Below are positions 37,966 through 46,128 of a stretch of DNA of 64,000 bases, piece after piece (within the stretch, counting starts at the first letter, position 1; every line of letters begins with the position of its first letter). Made by a program: the position numbers and the translations under genes. Below the pieces are notes generated by a model. The model ran no database searches. It was not told the DNA's origin and saw nothing but the letters and a program-made list of their open reading frames with translations. Location: assembly GCF_006539885.1 (NCBI RefSeq), contig NZ_BJNW01000003.1, positions 124,001 through 188,000 of the forward strand, in the 5' to 3' direction. Origin of the DNA: Kocuria varians. Its GTDB lineage: Bacteria > Actinomycetota > Actinomycetes > Actinomycetales > Micrococcaceae.

Positions 37966-38055
37966 ATCAATAGTGGCACCGGCGCGCGCGGCTCCGCAAC
38001 CGAACCGGGATCCCGCACGGTGCATTTTCATCATGGGCTGAACGCGCCCGGCCCC

Positions 38056-38367
38056 TCAGGCCGCGGCGATGTCACCCGGGGCCGCGCGCGGCGTCGTCGT
38101 CGTGGCTGCCGCCGCCGCCCCACCGGGTTGCGGGGCGAGCGCCGAGGCGCCGGCCGGCGAGGGCGGCACGGACGCACCCTGCTCGGTGCGCGGCGCGTTC
38201 ACGAAGCACACCGTCCCCAGCACGAGCGCGAGCACACCGGTCACGAGGATCGCGCGGAACTCGCGCCGCGAGCCGTTGCGGGCGTTCGGGTTGTGGCCCC
38301 GGTGCGCGCCCTGGCGGGCGCCGTCCTCGGGGACGTCGTCGAACTCGTCACGGGGGTACTCGCTCAT
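38056..38367 (-). CDS. Hypothetical single-helix membrane protein
   Basis: A 103-residue protein. It has an acidic/basic cytosolic head (MSEYPRDEFDDVPEDG), one helix (FRAILVTGVLALVLGTVCFV) near 40-60 and a Pro/Ala/Thr-rich outer tail containing TTTTPRAAPG, encoded by a copy of the recurrent DNA motif. CAGGAG lies 11 bases before the ATG. No family recognised; it follows the DUF3263 gene on the same strand and may be cotranscribed with it. Confidence 0.65.
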   Translation of the reverse strand: MSEYPRDEFDDVPEDGARQGAHRGHNPNARNGSRREFRAILVTGVLALVLGTVCFVNAPRTEQGASVPPSPAGASALAPQPGGAAAAATTTTPRAAPGDIAAA

Positions 38368-38444
38368 GCTCTCGCTCTCCTGGACGGCGCGCGGTGGGGG
38401 TGTGCAGCTACGGCCCACTATCCCACGGGCACCCGGGAGTCCGC

Positions 38445-38669
38445 TCAGCGCGAGCGGGCCCGGCGCAGCCGCGAGATCAGCATGGGGGCGTGCCGGGCCG
38501 CGGCTTCCGAGGAGATCAGCGCGTTGAGCCGCTGGTAGTAGTGCACCGGGCTCAGCCCGAGGGTCGAGCGGATCGCGGACTCCTTGGCACCCCGGTACTT
38601 CCAGTGCTCGGCCTCGAGGTCCAGGATGGCGCGGTCCAGTTCGTCGAGCTCCGGCCCCGTGGTAGACAT
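38445..38669 (-). CDS. DUF3263 protein
   Basis: A 74-residue actinobacterial protein with the DUF3263 core ELDRAILDLEAEHWKYRGAKE and RSTLGLSPVHYYQRLNALI. The layout suggests a helix-turn-helix-like fold; function is unknown. TAGGGT lies seven bases before the ATG, so it may be leaderless. It diverges from ung, whose start is only 63 bases away. Confidence 0.85.
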   Translation of the reverse strand: MSTTGPELDELDRAILDLEAEHWKYRGAKESAIRSTLGLSPVHYYQRLNALISSEAAARHAPMLISRLRRARSR

Positions 38670-38731
38670 GAGCCCCACCCTAACGCGCGAGCCCAGGGCC
38701 CGCGCCCGCCGTCCACGCTGGAGGTCCACCG

Positions 38732-39415
38732 GTGAACGCACCGCGTCCGTTGCACGAGATCATGCACGAGGAGTGGGCCGAGGTGCTGCGCCCGGTGGAG
38801 CAGCAGATTCGCAGGATGGGCGAGTTCCTGCGTGCCGAGCACGCGCAGGGCCGCCACACGCTGCCCGCCGGGGAGAACATCTTCCGGGCGTTCCGCGAGC
38901 CCTTCTCCGCGGTGAAGGTGCTGATCGTGGGCCAGGACCCCTACCCCACGCCGGGCCACGCCATGGGGCTCTCGTTCTCGGTGGCCCCGGACGTCCGCCC
39001 CGTGCCGCGCTCGCTGAAGAACATCTACGCGGAGCTGCAGTCGGACCTGGGGATCACCCCGCCGGAGCACGGGGACCTCTCCTCGTGGTCCGGGCAGGGC
39101 GTGATGCTGCTCAACAGGGTGCTCACGGTGCAGGCCGGTGCCCCGGCGTCCCACCGCGGCAAGGGCTGGGAGGCCGTCACGGAGTGCGCGATCCGGGCCC
39201 TGGGCGCGCGCGAGCAGCCGCTCGTGGGGATCCTGTGGGGTCGGGACGCACGCGGGACGAAGCAGTGGCTCGGCGGGGCGCCCACCGTGGAGTCCGCGCA
39301 TCCCTCGCCGCTCTCGGCCTCCCGGGGGTTCTTCGGCTCCCGCCCGTTCTCCCGCACGAACGAGCTGCTGCGCGAGCAGGGAGCGGAACCCGTCTCCTGG
39401 GGACTTCCTGGTTAG
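38732..39415 (+). CDS. ung: Uracil-DNA glycosylase
   Basis: Removes uracil from DNA in base-excision repair. The 227-residue family-1 enzyme has the water-activating Asp69 in [42 protein letters not shown] and the HPSPLSA loop. The start is GTG at 38732 with GGAGG upstream. Its TAG stop lies inside the iron-box-like site that precedes the next gene, so the two genes are compactly linked. Confidence 0.95.
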   Translation: MNAPRPLHEIMHEEWAEVLRPVEQQIRRMGEFLRAEHAQGRHTLPAGENIFRAFREPFSAVKVLIVGQDPYPTPGHAMGLSFSVAPDVRPVPRSLKNIYAELQSDLGITPPEHGDLSSWSGQGVMLLNRVLTVQAGAPASHRGKGWEAVTECAIRALGAREQPLVGILWGRDARGTKQWLGGAPTVESAHPSPLSASRGFFGSRPFSRTNELLREQGAEPVSWGLPG

Positions 39416-39425
39416 GACGACCTAA
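39412..39425 (+). promoter_or_regulatory. Iron-box-like DtxR/IdeR site overlapping a leaderless promoter
   Basis: TTAGG-ACGA-CCTAA is a perfect inverted repeat that matches the inner part of the DtxR/IdeR consensus; over the full 19-mer (39407-39425) 13 positions agree. The candidate -10 TAAGCT (39423-39428) overlaps its right half and lies six bases before the ATG at 39435. Binding would block transcription when iron is plentiful. Confidence 0.7.
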
Positions 39426-39434
39426 GCTGGAGTC

Positions 39435-40286
39435 ATGACCAAGACCCCCGCACGTCCGCACAAACCGCAGCTGAACCTCACCGTCACCCAGCGCGTAGAC
39501 CTCTCCCCGGGCATGGTCCGGGTGGTCTGCAGGATCGAGAACGCCGCGGAGTTCCAGGACGTCGAGCCCCCGGAGAAGTACGTCAAGCTGATCTTCTTCT
39601 CACGGGCCACGCTCGCGGACACGGCCTCTGGCGAGTTCCCCGACTACTGGCGGGCCCGCGAGACCGCAGCTCCCGCCGACCAGCCCGTCTCCCGCCACAT
39701 GACCCTGCGCCGCACGGATCCCGAGGCCGGTGAGGTGTGGATCGACGTCGCCCTGCACGGTTCCGAGGGCTACGCGGGGCCGTGGGCGGCCGCCGCCGCA
39801 CCCGGTGACCGCGTGGTCGCGCTCGGCCCCGGCGGCACGTGGGTCCCGGATCCCCGGGCCACGTGGAGCCTGTTCGCCGGGGACGACGCCGCCGTTCCCG
39901 CCGTGCTCGCGAACCTCGAGGCGATGCCCGCCTCCGCTCACGGGGAGGCCGTGCTCGAGGTGGCGGACGCGAGCCACGAGTTCGATCTCTCGGACGTCTC
40001 GATCCCTGAGGGATTCACGGTGCGCTGGGTGCACCGCGCAGACCAGGCCGCCGGCGAGCGCGCCCTGGTCCGGGGCATCGCGGACGCGGCGTGGCCCGAG
40101 GACGTGAGCGGGGTGCAGGCCTTCGTGCACGGCGAGCGGGAGACCATGAAGGCCGCGCGCCACGAGCTCTTCGAGGTCCGCGGCCTGGACCGCGCTCAGG
40201 TGTCGCTGTCCGGGTACTGGGCCGGCGGACGCACCGAGGACGTGTTCCAGGCGGAGAAGAAGCTGCCCGTGGGCAAGATCCTCTGA
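39435..40286 (+). CDS. Siderophore-interacting protein (ferric-siderophore reductase, ViuB/SIP type)
   Basis: A 283-residue flavin reductase-like protein that releases iron from imported siderophores. The FAD-binding barrel covers ~15-130 (VSRHMTLRRTD for FAD contact), followed by the SIP NAD(P)H-binding half with FAGDDAAVPAVLANLEAM, typical of the family (AGDETALPA in many). The C-terminus has LSGYWAGGRTEDVFQAEKK. An iron-box-like site over the promoter suggests control by the DtxR protein encoded 12 kb away. The message appears leaderless. Confidence 0.9.
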   Translation: MTKTPARPHKPQLNLTVTQRVDLSPGMVRVVCRIENAAEFQDVEPPEKYVKLIFFSRATLADTASGEFPDYWRARETAAPADQPVSRHMTLRRTDPEAGEVWIDVALHGSEGYAGPWAAAAAPGDRVVALGPGGTWVPDPRATWSLFAGDDAAVPAVLANLEAMPASAHGEAVLEVADASHEFDLSDVSIPEGFTVRWVHRADQAAGERALVRGIADAAWPEDVSGVQAFVHGERETMKAARHELFEVRGLDRAQVSLSGYWAGGRTEDVFQAEKKLPVGKIL

Positions 40287-40333
40287 ACCCCGCCGGTTCC
40301 TGAGCGGGGTGCGTGCCTGCGGGCGTGCCCGCA

Positions 40334-40374
40334 CGGCCCGTGCAGGCGCCCGACGTCGGCACCTGCACGGGCCG
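40334..40374. terminator. Bidirectional hairpin between convergent genes
   Basis: A 13-bp perfect stem CGGCCCGTGCAGG with its complement and a 15-nt loop separates the siderophore-interacting gene from the ThrE-type gene. It can stop both transcripts. Confidence 0.65.
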
Positions 40375-40385
40375 CGTCCGTCCTC

Positions 40386-42485
40386 TCAGCGGCGCCGGTT
40401 GCGCCGCTGGGACAAGTGCTGCATCCGCTCGATGAACGGACGCATGAGGTACTTCGCCAGCACCACGCCGGCGGCCAGGAGCACGATGGACGCCATGGCG
40501 TTGAGCAGCTCGGTGATGCCCTGCCCGGCGGTCTGGTTCTCCACCGTGATCGCGTACATACCGCGGAACAGCGTGAGACCCGGCAGCAGGTAGGTCATGG
40601 CGGGGATGGCCAGGACCGCCTGCGGGATCCGCTCGCGCGCCGCGAGCAGCGCGGCCACGCAGCCGCTGACCACCGCGCTGACGCCCGTGGCCAGCCGGGT
40701 CCCGGGGTCCACCAGGCCGATCCCGTGGTAGACCAGCAGACCCGCGAACGCCGCCAGCACCGCCGGCAGGATGTGCCGCGGCTTCGCCTGCATGGTGACC
40801 GCGATCAGCACCACCGAGACCAGCATGAACACCACGTTCTGCAGGACGCCGGAGGGTGTGAAGCTGGACTGCGAGACGTCGATGCCCGGGACGTTGCCCA
40901 CGCGGACGGTCAGCGTGATCCCGAGCGCGATCCCCGCCACGATCGCCAGGAACGCCATGGCCGTGGAGAGCAGCCGCCCCGCCGCAGTGACCGGGAAGCC
41001 GTTGATGGCGTCCTGCATGGTGGAGACCATGCGGGTGGTGGGCAGCAGCATGATGAGCCCACCGGCGATGACTCTCGGTGGGGACAGCTCCACCCCCAGG
41101 GCAGAGATCACCATGGCGCCCAGGGTCACGACCAGCGCGTTGGCCGCCAGGGAGAAGAACTCCGGAATCCGCCACCCTCCCAGCTTGGCGCCGACCAGTT
41201 GCACCAGGGTGGCCGAGCCCATGGCAACGACCGCCCCGACGAACGTGCCGCCCAGTGCGAGGGTCAGGGTGCCCGCCGCAAGAACGGTTGCGACCCACAC
41301 CATCCACCGCGGATAGGGCTTGGGGTTGGCGTTGATCTGCTTGAGCTCCCGCTCGGCCTCGCGCAGAGGCATCTCGCCCTCGATGATGCGCGTCACGAGC
41401 TGGTGGGAGTCCGCCAGTCCGGCGTAGTTGTCCGTCCACGAGCGCACCACGCGCATCACCGTGTGGCTCGACGTCGTCGAGTCCCCCCACAGGTCCTGGT
41501 CCTCCCGGTGCCGGTCGCGGTCGTGGGAGGCCTTGCGGTGCTCCCCCGTGGTGCCGGGGACACCGTCGAAGGACGCCGTGGTGGGGTGCGCGGAGGAGCC
41601 GGCCTTCCTGGGGGCCTCGTCCACGCCGGGCAGCTTGCCCGTGGCAGTGGACTCCGCGACGTAGTTGATGGTCACGGACTGGTTGGTGATGTCCACGTCC
41701 AGGTTCTCCACCCCGTACGTGGCGCACACGGCGATGATCGCGTTCTCCACGTCCAGGGCGTCCGCGCCGTAGTGGAACATGGTCTCGGCCAGCCGCAGGG
41801 CGAAGTTCAGGGTGCGCCGGGCCTGCCGGTCCGTGCTGTCCCCGAACTTGCGCAGGTGCTGGAACGGGGTGGCGGTGAGCCGGTCCACCACCTTCATGGG
41901 CGCCGTGGGGGCGGTGTCCCCCTGCACGAGCGAGCGCAGCAGGGAGCGCGGCGCGCGGGCGGGCTTGACGCTGGCGGCCGGGTACGTGGCGCGCGGGATG
42001 GCTGTGGTGGCCGGGGCGATCTCGTGGACGACCGTCTCGGGCCGCTCCACCGGCGACGCCGCCGCGGCCGTGCTGCGGCGGGAGACGCCGCTGATGGGCT
42101 CGGTCAGCGCCGCGGGGACACCACTGCGGCGCTCGCCACCGGCTCGGTCCTCCGCGATCTGGCGGGGCGTGAGCACCGGCAGCGCGGTGGCCTTCGGTGA
42201 GGCCGTCCGCGGGGCGTGCGTCACGGACGACTGGGGCGACGACGCGGTCCCCGTCTCCGCGTGCAGGGCGGCGCTGCGGCGCTGGGCCTGCGCGGCCTGC
42301 TCCTCGGTGGGACGCGCGGCGGCGCGGACGCGACGGCGCGGGACAGTGCGGCGCACCGCACCGTGCAGCGCGGTGTCCCCACCGGGACCGAACGGTTTCA
42401 CGTCCGCGCCCGCGGCGTCCCGGTCCTCACCCGAGGACGGGTACCCCTGGTGCGCCAGACGCGTCAGCTGATCGGTCACGCTCAC
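40386..42485 (-). CDS. ThrE-family threonine/serine exporter
   Basis: A 699-residue protein. Residues 1-215 are hydrophilic and Ala/Arg/Thr-rich, far longer than needed. The ThrE N-terminal (DUF1212) domain lies at ~220-390: ALRLAETMFHYGADALDVENAI and YGVENLDVDITNQSVTI. About ten membrane helices follow from ~400, including GGTFVGAVVAMGSATLVQLVGA, VIAGGLIMLLPTTRMVSTMQDAI and a C-terminal ThrE/YjjB-like half with LAIPAMTYLLPGLTLFRGMYAI. Corynebacterium ThrE exports Thr and Ser. The GTG at 42485 has GGGGAGG ten bases upstream. The long N-terminus is poorly conserved in composition and may be regulatory. Confidence 0.88.
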   Translation of the reverse strand: MSVTDQLTRLAHQGYPSSGEDRDAAGADVKPFGPGGDTALHGAVRRTVPRRRVRAAARPTEEQAAQAQRRSAALHAETGTASSPQSSVTHAPRTASPKATALPVLTPRQIAEDRAGGERRSGVPAALTEPISGVSRRSTAAAASPVERPETVVHEIAPATTAIPRATYPAASVKPARAPRSLLRSLVQGDTAPTAPMKVVDRLTATPFQHLRKFGDSTDRQARRTLNFALRLAETMFHYGADALDVENAIIAVCATYGVENLDVDITNQSVTINYVAESTATGKLPGVDEAPRKAGSSAHPTTASFDGVPGTTGEHRKASHDRDRHREDQDLWGDSTTSSHTVMRVVRSWTDNYAGLADSHQLVTRIIEGEMPLREAERELKQINANPKPYPRWMVWVATVLAAGTLTLALGGTFVGAVVAMGSATLVQLVGAKLGGWRIPEFFSLAANALVVTLGAMVISALGVELSPPRVIAGGLIMLLPTTRMVSTMQDAINGFPVTAAGRLLSTAMAFLAIVAGIALGITLTVRVGNVPGIDVSQSSFTPSGVLQNVVFMLVSVVLIAVTMQAKPRHILPAVLAAFAGLLVYHGIGLVDPGTRLATGVSAVVSGCVAALLAARERIPQAVLAIPAMTYLLPGLTLFRGMYAITVENQTAGQGITELLNAMASIVLLAAGVVLAKYLMRPFIERMQHLSQRRNRRR

Positions 42486-42602
42486 GTCGGATGAACCTCC
42501 CCTGCCCCCGCAGGCACTGCTGGACTCTTATACGGTGACGCGCCCGCGGTGGCACCGCGAGCGCGCCGTGGTGGCGGGGTGTCCGCGCGGGACCGCCGCC
42601 GC

Positions 42603-43685
42603 TCAGTAGAACGGCTGGCCCGTGCGGCGCACCCAGAGCTGGCGCTGGACCTTCTCCGCCAGGTTCGTCCACACAGCGTATTTCGCCCGGCTGAGCGGCT
42701 GGTCCCAAACTCCTACGTAGTCCACGACAGTCTTCGTGAAGCTCGTCTTGAACAGGCCCAGACCGTAGTAGTGGTGCTCCTTGTTCTTGAGCTGGTCCGA
42801 GGGCGGGGTGCCGCAGAAGTCGTACTGGACGATCCCGTGGTCCTGCTTCAGGTCCGTGATCGCGCTCCACTGCACCAGGTGGGAGTCGCCGTACTGGCGG
42901 CGGCGGGGCTTGGAGCCGCCGTCCTTGTAGGTTCCCTTGTTCCCGTACGCGATCACGTAAGCACCCACCGAGGGCTTGCCGTCCTCGTACGTGAAGTACA
43001 GGCGGCCCTGACCGCGGTCCGCGAAGTTGTTCCAGAACGCCCTGTAGTACTCGTAGGAGCGCAGGTTGACCTTCGCGTTGCCCTGGCCCACGGAGTCCAT
43101 CAGCGCGTACATGGCGCGCATGTTCTCCTCGGTGAGCGGCACCTGCTCCACCTCGCAGCCCTCGCGCATGGCGCGGCGCACCGCGTTGCGCCCGCGGGAA
43201 TGCAGGGACTTCAGCAGGGCCTTCTCGTCCATGTCCGTGTCCAGCACGGCGGTGGAGTCGTTGGGCTGGATCTGGAAGGACTTCACCAGGCCGCAGCGGG
43301 CAAGCACACCGCTCGCGTAGTCCGAGGCGAGGATCTCCGGCTCGTACTTGATGGCGAACACGCCGTGGGCGGCGCCGGCCACGAAGCGCTCGTTCGCGGC
43401 CACGATGCCCGGCATGTCGTCCACGCTCTCCACGTCCGGGCCCTTGATCATGTACCAGAGCTTGCCCAGCGCCCGCACGGACTTCTCCAGCACCAGGTTG
43501 TAGCTGGGCTGCGAGCCGTCGGTGGGCTCGTAGACCACGTGGACCGGCTTCCAGCCGTGGTCCTTCTTGACCTCGGCGAACGCCTCCGACTGGAGCAGGT
43601 TGCCGCCGGAGGGGTTGGCCGTGACGTGGGAGTCCCACTCGGCCATTTCCTGGCCGGTCGCAAAACGTGCCGTGAATTCTCGCAA
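42603..43685 (-). CDS. FemAB-family peptidoglycan-bridge aminoacyltransferase
   Basis: A 360-residue GNAT-fold enzyme expected to add amino acids to lipid II or its precursor when building the interpeptide bridge. Visible features are NPSGGNLLQSEAFAEVKKDHGWKPV, LHSRGRNAVRRAMREGCEVE with the basic helix, and the C-terminal DFCGTPPSDQLKNKEHHYYGLGLFKTSF that is typical of FemAB/FemX. The start is taken as TTG at 43685; the ribosome site is weak, and the alternative ATG at MAEWDSHV would cut a conserved-looking head. Micrococcaceae have multi-residue bridges, which fits the role. Confidence 0.87.
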   Translation of the reverse strand: MREFTARFATGQEMAEWDSHVTANPSGGNLLQSEAFAEVKKDHGWKPVHVVYEPTDGSQPSYNLVLEKSVRALGKLWYMIKGPDVESVDDMPGIVAANERFVAGAAHGVFAIKYEPEILASDYASGVLARCGLVKSFQIQPNDSTAVLDTDMDEKALLKSLHSRGRNAVRRAMREGCEVEQVPLTEENMRAMYALMDSVGQGNAKVNLRSYEYYRAFWNNFADRGQGRLYFTYEDGKPSVGAYVIAYGNKGTYKDGGSKPRRRQYGDSHLVQWSAITDLKQDHGIVQYDFCGTPPSDQLKNKEHHYYGLGLFKTSFTKTVVDYVGVWDQPLSRAKYAVWTNLAEKVQRQLWVRRTGQPFY

Positions 43686-43772
43686 GGGTCTCTCAATCCT
43701 GTACCGCGGGCGTGCTCTGACCGTGCGCGGCGCCGCTGGGCAACGCCGTCGCCTCACATGCTATCTCCGACC

Positions 43773-45686
43773 TCAGGCGAGGCCCGGGTCGCGGCCCGTG
43801 GCGCCGTCCGCCGGGTCCACGTGGTCGGTCTCGGACTCCGGGGCGGGATCCTGCGTGGTGTGCTGCGCGCCGGCCTCCGTGCCGGGGCGGCCCTCGGGAC
43901 GGCCGGAGGCCGCAGGAGCGGGCTGCGCGGCGTCGTCGTAACCCGCTGCCGACGCCGCCGTGCCCGCCCGGGTGCCGGGGGCGGCTGCGTCGTTGCCGGC
44001 CTTCCGCCCCGCCGTGACCAGCTCGGGTGCCCGGTCCGCCTCCGGAACGACCCCGCCGGGGCTCAGGGGGCTGCGGTCGTGGAAAACGTACTTGCCCGGG
44101 TGCCCCGCGGTGAAACGGTCCGGGTCCGCGAAGCGCCAGTCCTCACCCCAGCCGCCCTCCACCCCGTCGAAGAGCTCGCCGGGCTGCAGCCAGCGGTAGA
44201 GGGACTCGTAGGAGATGCTCTGCGTGGCCGTGACCTTGCGGCGCAGCATCTCGCGCGTGAGCTCCTCGGGGTGTTCGCAGCCCATCGTGGAGATGATCTG
44301 CCCGGCCTCCTGCACGGTGAGGCGGTGGTAGCGCTCCACGCGCTCACCCTTGTCCGCCACGTCCAGGGCCTTGTAGAGCCGAGGGTTCTGGGTGGTCACG
44401 CCCACCGGGCACTTGTTCGTGTGGCACGCCTGGGCCTGGATGCAGCCCACCGCCATCATCATCGCGCGGGCGCTCATGCAGAAGTCTGCGCCCTGGATGA
44501 TGTGGCGCACGATGTCGTGGCCGGACGTGATCTTGCCCGCGCAGCCGAGCTTGATGCGGTCCCGCAGCCCCGAGCCCACGAGGGCGTTGTGCATCAGGAT
44601 CAGCCCCTCCACGAGCGGGGTGCCCACGTGGTCCTGGTACTCCAGCGGAGCAGCGCCGGTGCCACCCTCGGAGCCGTCCACGATGATGAAGTCCGGGGTC
44701 ACGCCCTCCTCAATCATGGCCTTGCACATGGCCAGGACCTCCACGCGAGAGCCCACGCACAGCTTGAAGCCGATGGGCTTGCGGTCCGAGAGCTCCCGCA
44801 GCTCGGCGATGAAGCGCACGAGCTCGCGCGGGGTGGTGAACGCGGAGTGGCTCGCCGGGGAGATGCACGTCTGGCCCACGGGCACGCCGCGCGCCTCGGC
44901 GATCTCCTCGGTCACCTTGGCCCCGGGGAGCACGCCGCCCAGGCCGGGCTTCGCACCCTGCGAGAGCTTGATGTTGATGGCCTTGACCTGCGGCAGGGTG
45001 GCCTTCTTGCGGAAGACCTCCGGATCGAAGTTGCCGTCCGCGTCCCGCGTGCCGAAGTAGCCGGAGCCGAACTCCCAGAAGATGTCCGCGTCGTGCGCGA
45101 GGTGGTACTTCGTGAGCCCGCCTTCGCCGGTCTCCTGCGCGAAGCCGCCCAGCGCCGCACCCTTGTTCATGGCGAGCACCGCGTTCTTGGACAGCGAGCC
45201 GAAGCTCATGGAGGAGATGTTGAGCAGGGAGGCGTCGTAGGGCCGGGTGCAGTCCGGGCCACCCAGGCGCACGCGGTGCTCGTCCTCCGGCGCCGCCTTG
45301 GGCGCGATGGACTGCACGAAGTACTCGTAGCCGGGCGCGTTGACGTCCAGCTCGGTGCCGAAGGCCTTGTCCCCCTTGAAGCCCTTGGCCCGGGAGTACA
45401 CGAGCGAGCGCTGATCGCGGTCGAACGGCCTGCCGTCCCAGTTGCGCTCGATGAAGTACTGCTGGATCTCGGGTCGGATCTTCTCGAGCATGAAGCGCAT
45501 GTGCCCCAGCACGGGGAAGTTGCGCAGGATCGAGTGCCGGCGCTGCGTGGCGTCGGCGATGCCCACGAGCAGCAGGGCGAGCAGCACCGCCGCGAGGATC
45601 CACCAGCCCCACGGGCCGAGAACCGCGGCGAGAACCGCGAAAAGGGTCGCCGCGGCGAGACCGGAGATGATCAGTGAACGAACCAT
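43773..45686 (-). CDS. Membrane-anchored glutamate synthase-like FMN protein
   Basis: A 637-residue protein of the GltB-like, YerD type, not full glutamate synthase. Two helices at 5-45 anchor it. The FMN-binding barrel of GltS follows (NISSMSFGSLSKNAVLAMNKGAALGG, KAINIKLSQGAKPGLGGVLPGAKV, VDGSEGGTGAAP), with a 3Fe-4S-type cysteine series in CIQAQACHTNKC. The C-terminal ~100 residues are disordered and Ala/Gly-rich and include YDDAAQ. Its electron donor and substrate are unknown. TAGCCT lies seven bases before the ATG at 45686, suggesting leaderless expression. Confidence 0.88.
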   Translation of the reverse strand: MVRSLIISGLAAATLFAVLAAVLGPWGWWILAAVLLALLLVGIADATQRRHSILRNFPVLGHMRFMLEKIRPEIQQYFIERNWDGRPFDRDQRSLVYSRAKGFKGDKAFGTELDVNAPGYEYFVQSIAPKAAPEDEHRVRLGGPDCTRPYDASLLNISSMSFGSLSKNAVLAMNKGAALGGFAQETGEGGLTKYHLAHDADIFWEFGSGYFGTRDADGNFDPEVFRKKATLPQVKAINIKLSQGAKPGLGGVLPGAKVTEEIAEARGVPVGQTCISPASHSAFTTPRELVRFIAELRELSDRKPIGFKLCVGSRVEVLAMCKAMIEEGVTPDFIIVDGSEGGTGAAPLEYQDHVGTPLVEGLILMHNALVGSGLRDRIKLGCAGKITSGHDIVRHIIQGADFCMSARAMMMAVGCIQAQACHTNKCPVGVTTQNPRLYKALDVADKGERVERYHRLTVQEAGQIISTMGCEHPEELTREMLRRKVTATQSISYESLYRWLQPGELFDGVEGGWGEDWRFADPDRFTAGHPGKYVFHDRSPLSPGGVVPEADRAPELVTAGRKAGNDAAAPGTRAGTAASAAGYDDAAQPAPAASGRPEGRPGTEAGAQHTTQDPAPESETDHVDPADGATGRDPGLA

Positions 45687-45712
45687 GCCGGTCAGGCTAC
45701 CCCCGCACGGAC

Positions 45713-45745
45713 GAGGCCGGGCCCCCGTGACGGGTGCCCGGCCTC
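45713..45745 (-). terminator. Terminator of the fru/pts operon
   Basis: GAGGCCGGGC with its complement GCCCGGCCTC encloses an inner CCCG/CGGG stem around TGA. It lies just downstream of ptsH on the minus strand. No T-run. Confidence 0.65.
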
Positions 45746-45763
45746 ACCGGTGTGCGGGGCGGA

Positions 45764-46045
45764 TCACTCGGCGTCGAGGTCCGTCTCGATGATCCCGGCC
45801 AGGTGCTCGAGCGCCTCCTCGGCGCCGTCGCCCTCGGCCGCGAGGACGACCTTGTCCCCGTGGGAGGCCCCCAGGGACATCAGGGACAGCACGGACGAGG
45901 CGTCCATGCCCTCCTCGGCATCCTCACCCTCCGAGCGGATGGTAATCTCCAGGTTCTCGTACTCCCCGGCGGCCTCGGCGAAGATCGCCGCGGGTCGCGC
46001 GTGCAGGCCCACTCGGGAGGCCACGGTCGCAGTGCGTTCGGTCAT
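45764..46045 (-). CDS. ptsH: Phosphocarrier protein HPr
   Basis: Carries phosphate from enzyme I to sugar-specific EIIA domains. The 93-residue protein has the phospho-His15 in SRVGLHARPAAIF and a serine-rich DASSVLSLMSLGA region corresponding to the regulatory helix. It is acidic near 39-48 (EGEDAEEG). AAGGAG precedes the ATG at 46045. It is the last gene of fruR-fruK-fruA-ptsI-ptsH, 83 bases after ptsI. Confidence 0.95.
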   Translation of the reverse strand: MTERTATVASRVGLHARPAAIFAEAAGEYENLEITIRSEGEDAEEGMDASSVLSLMSLGASHGDKVVLAAEGDGAEEALEHLAGIIETDLDAE

Positions 46046-46128
46046 TGTCAGCTCCTTGTTCGTCGTGCATCGGTGGTCGGTCTGGTGCGGTGCCGCCGAC
46101 CCGTCGCAGGACGGTGGTCCCGCCGGGG

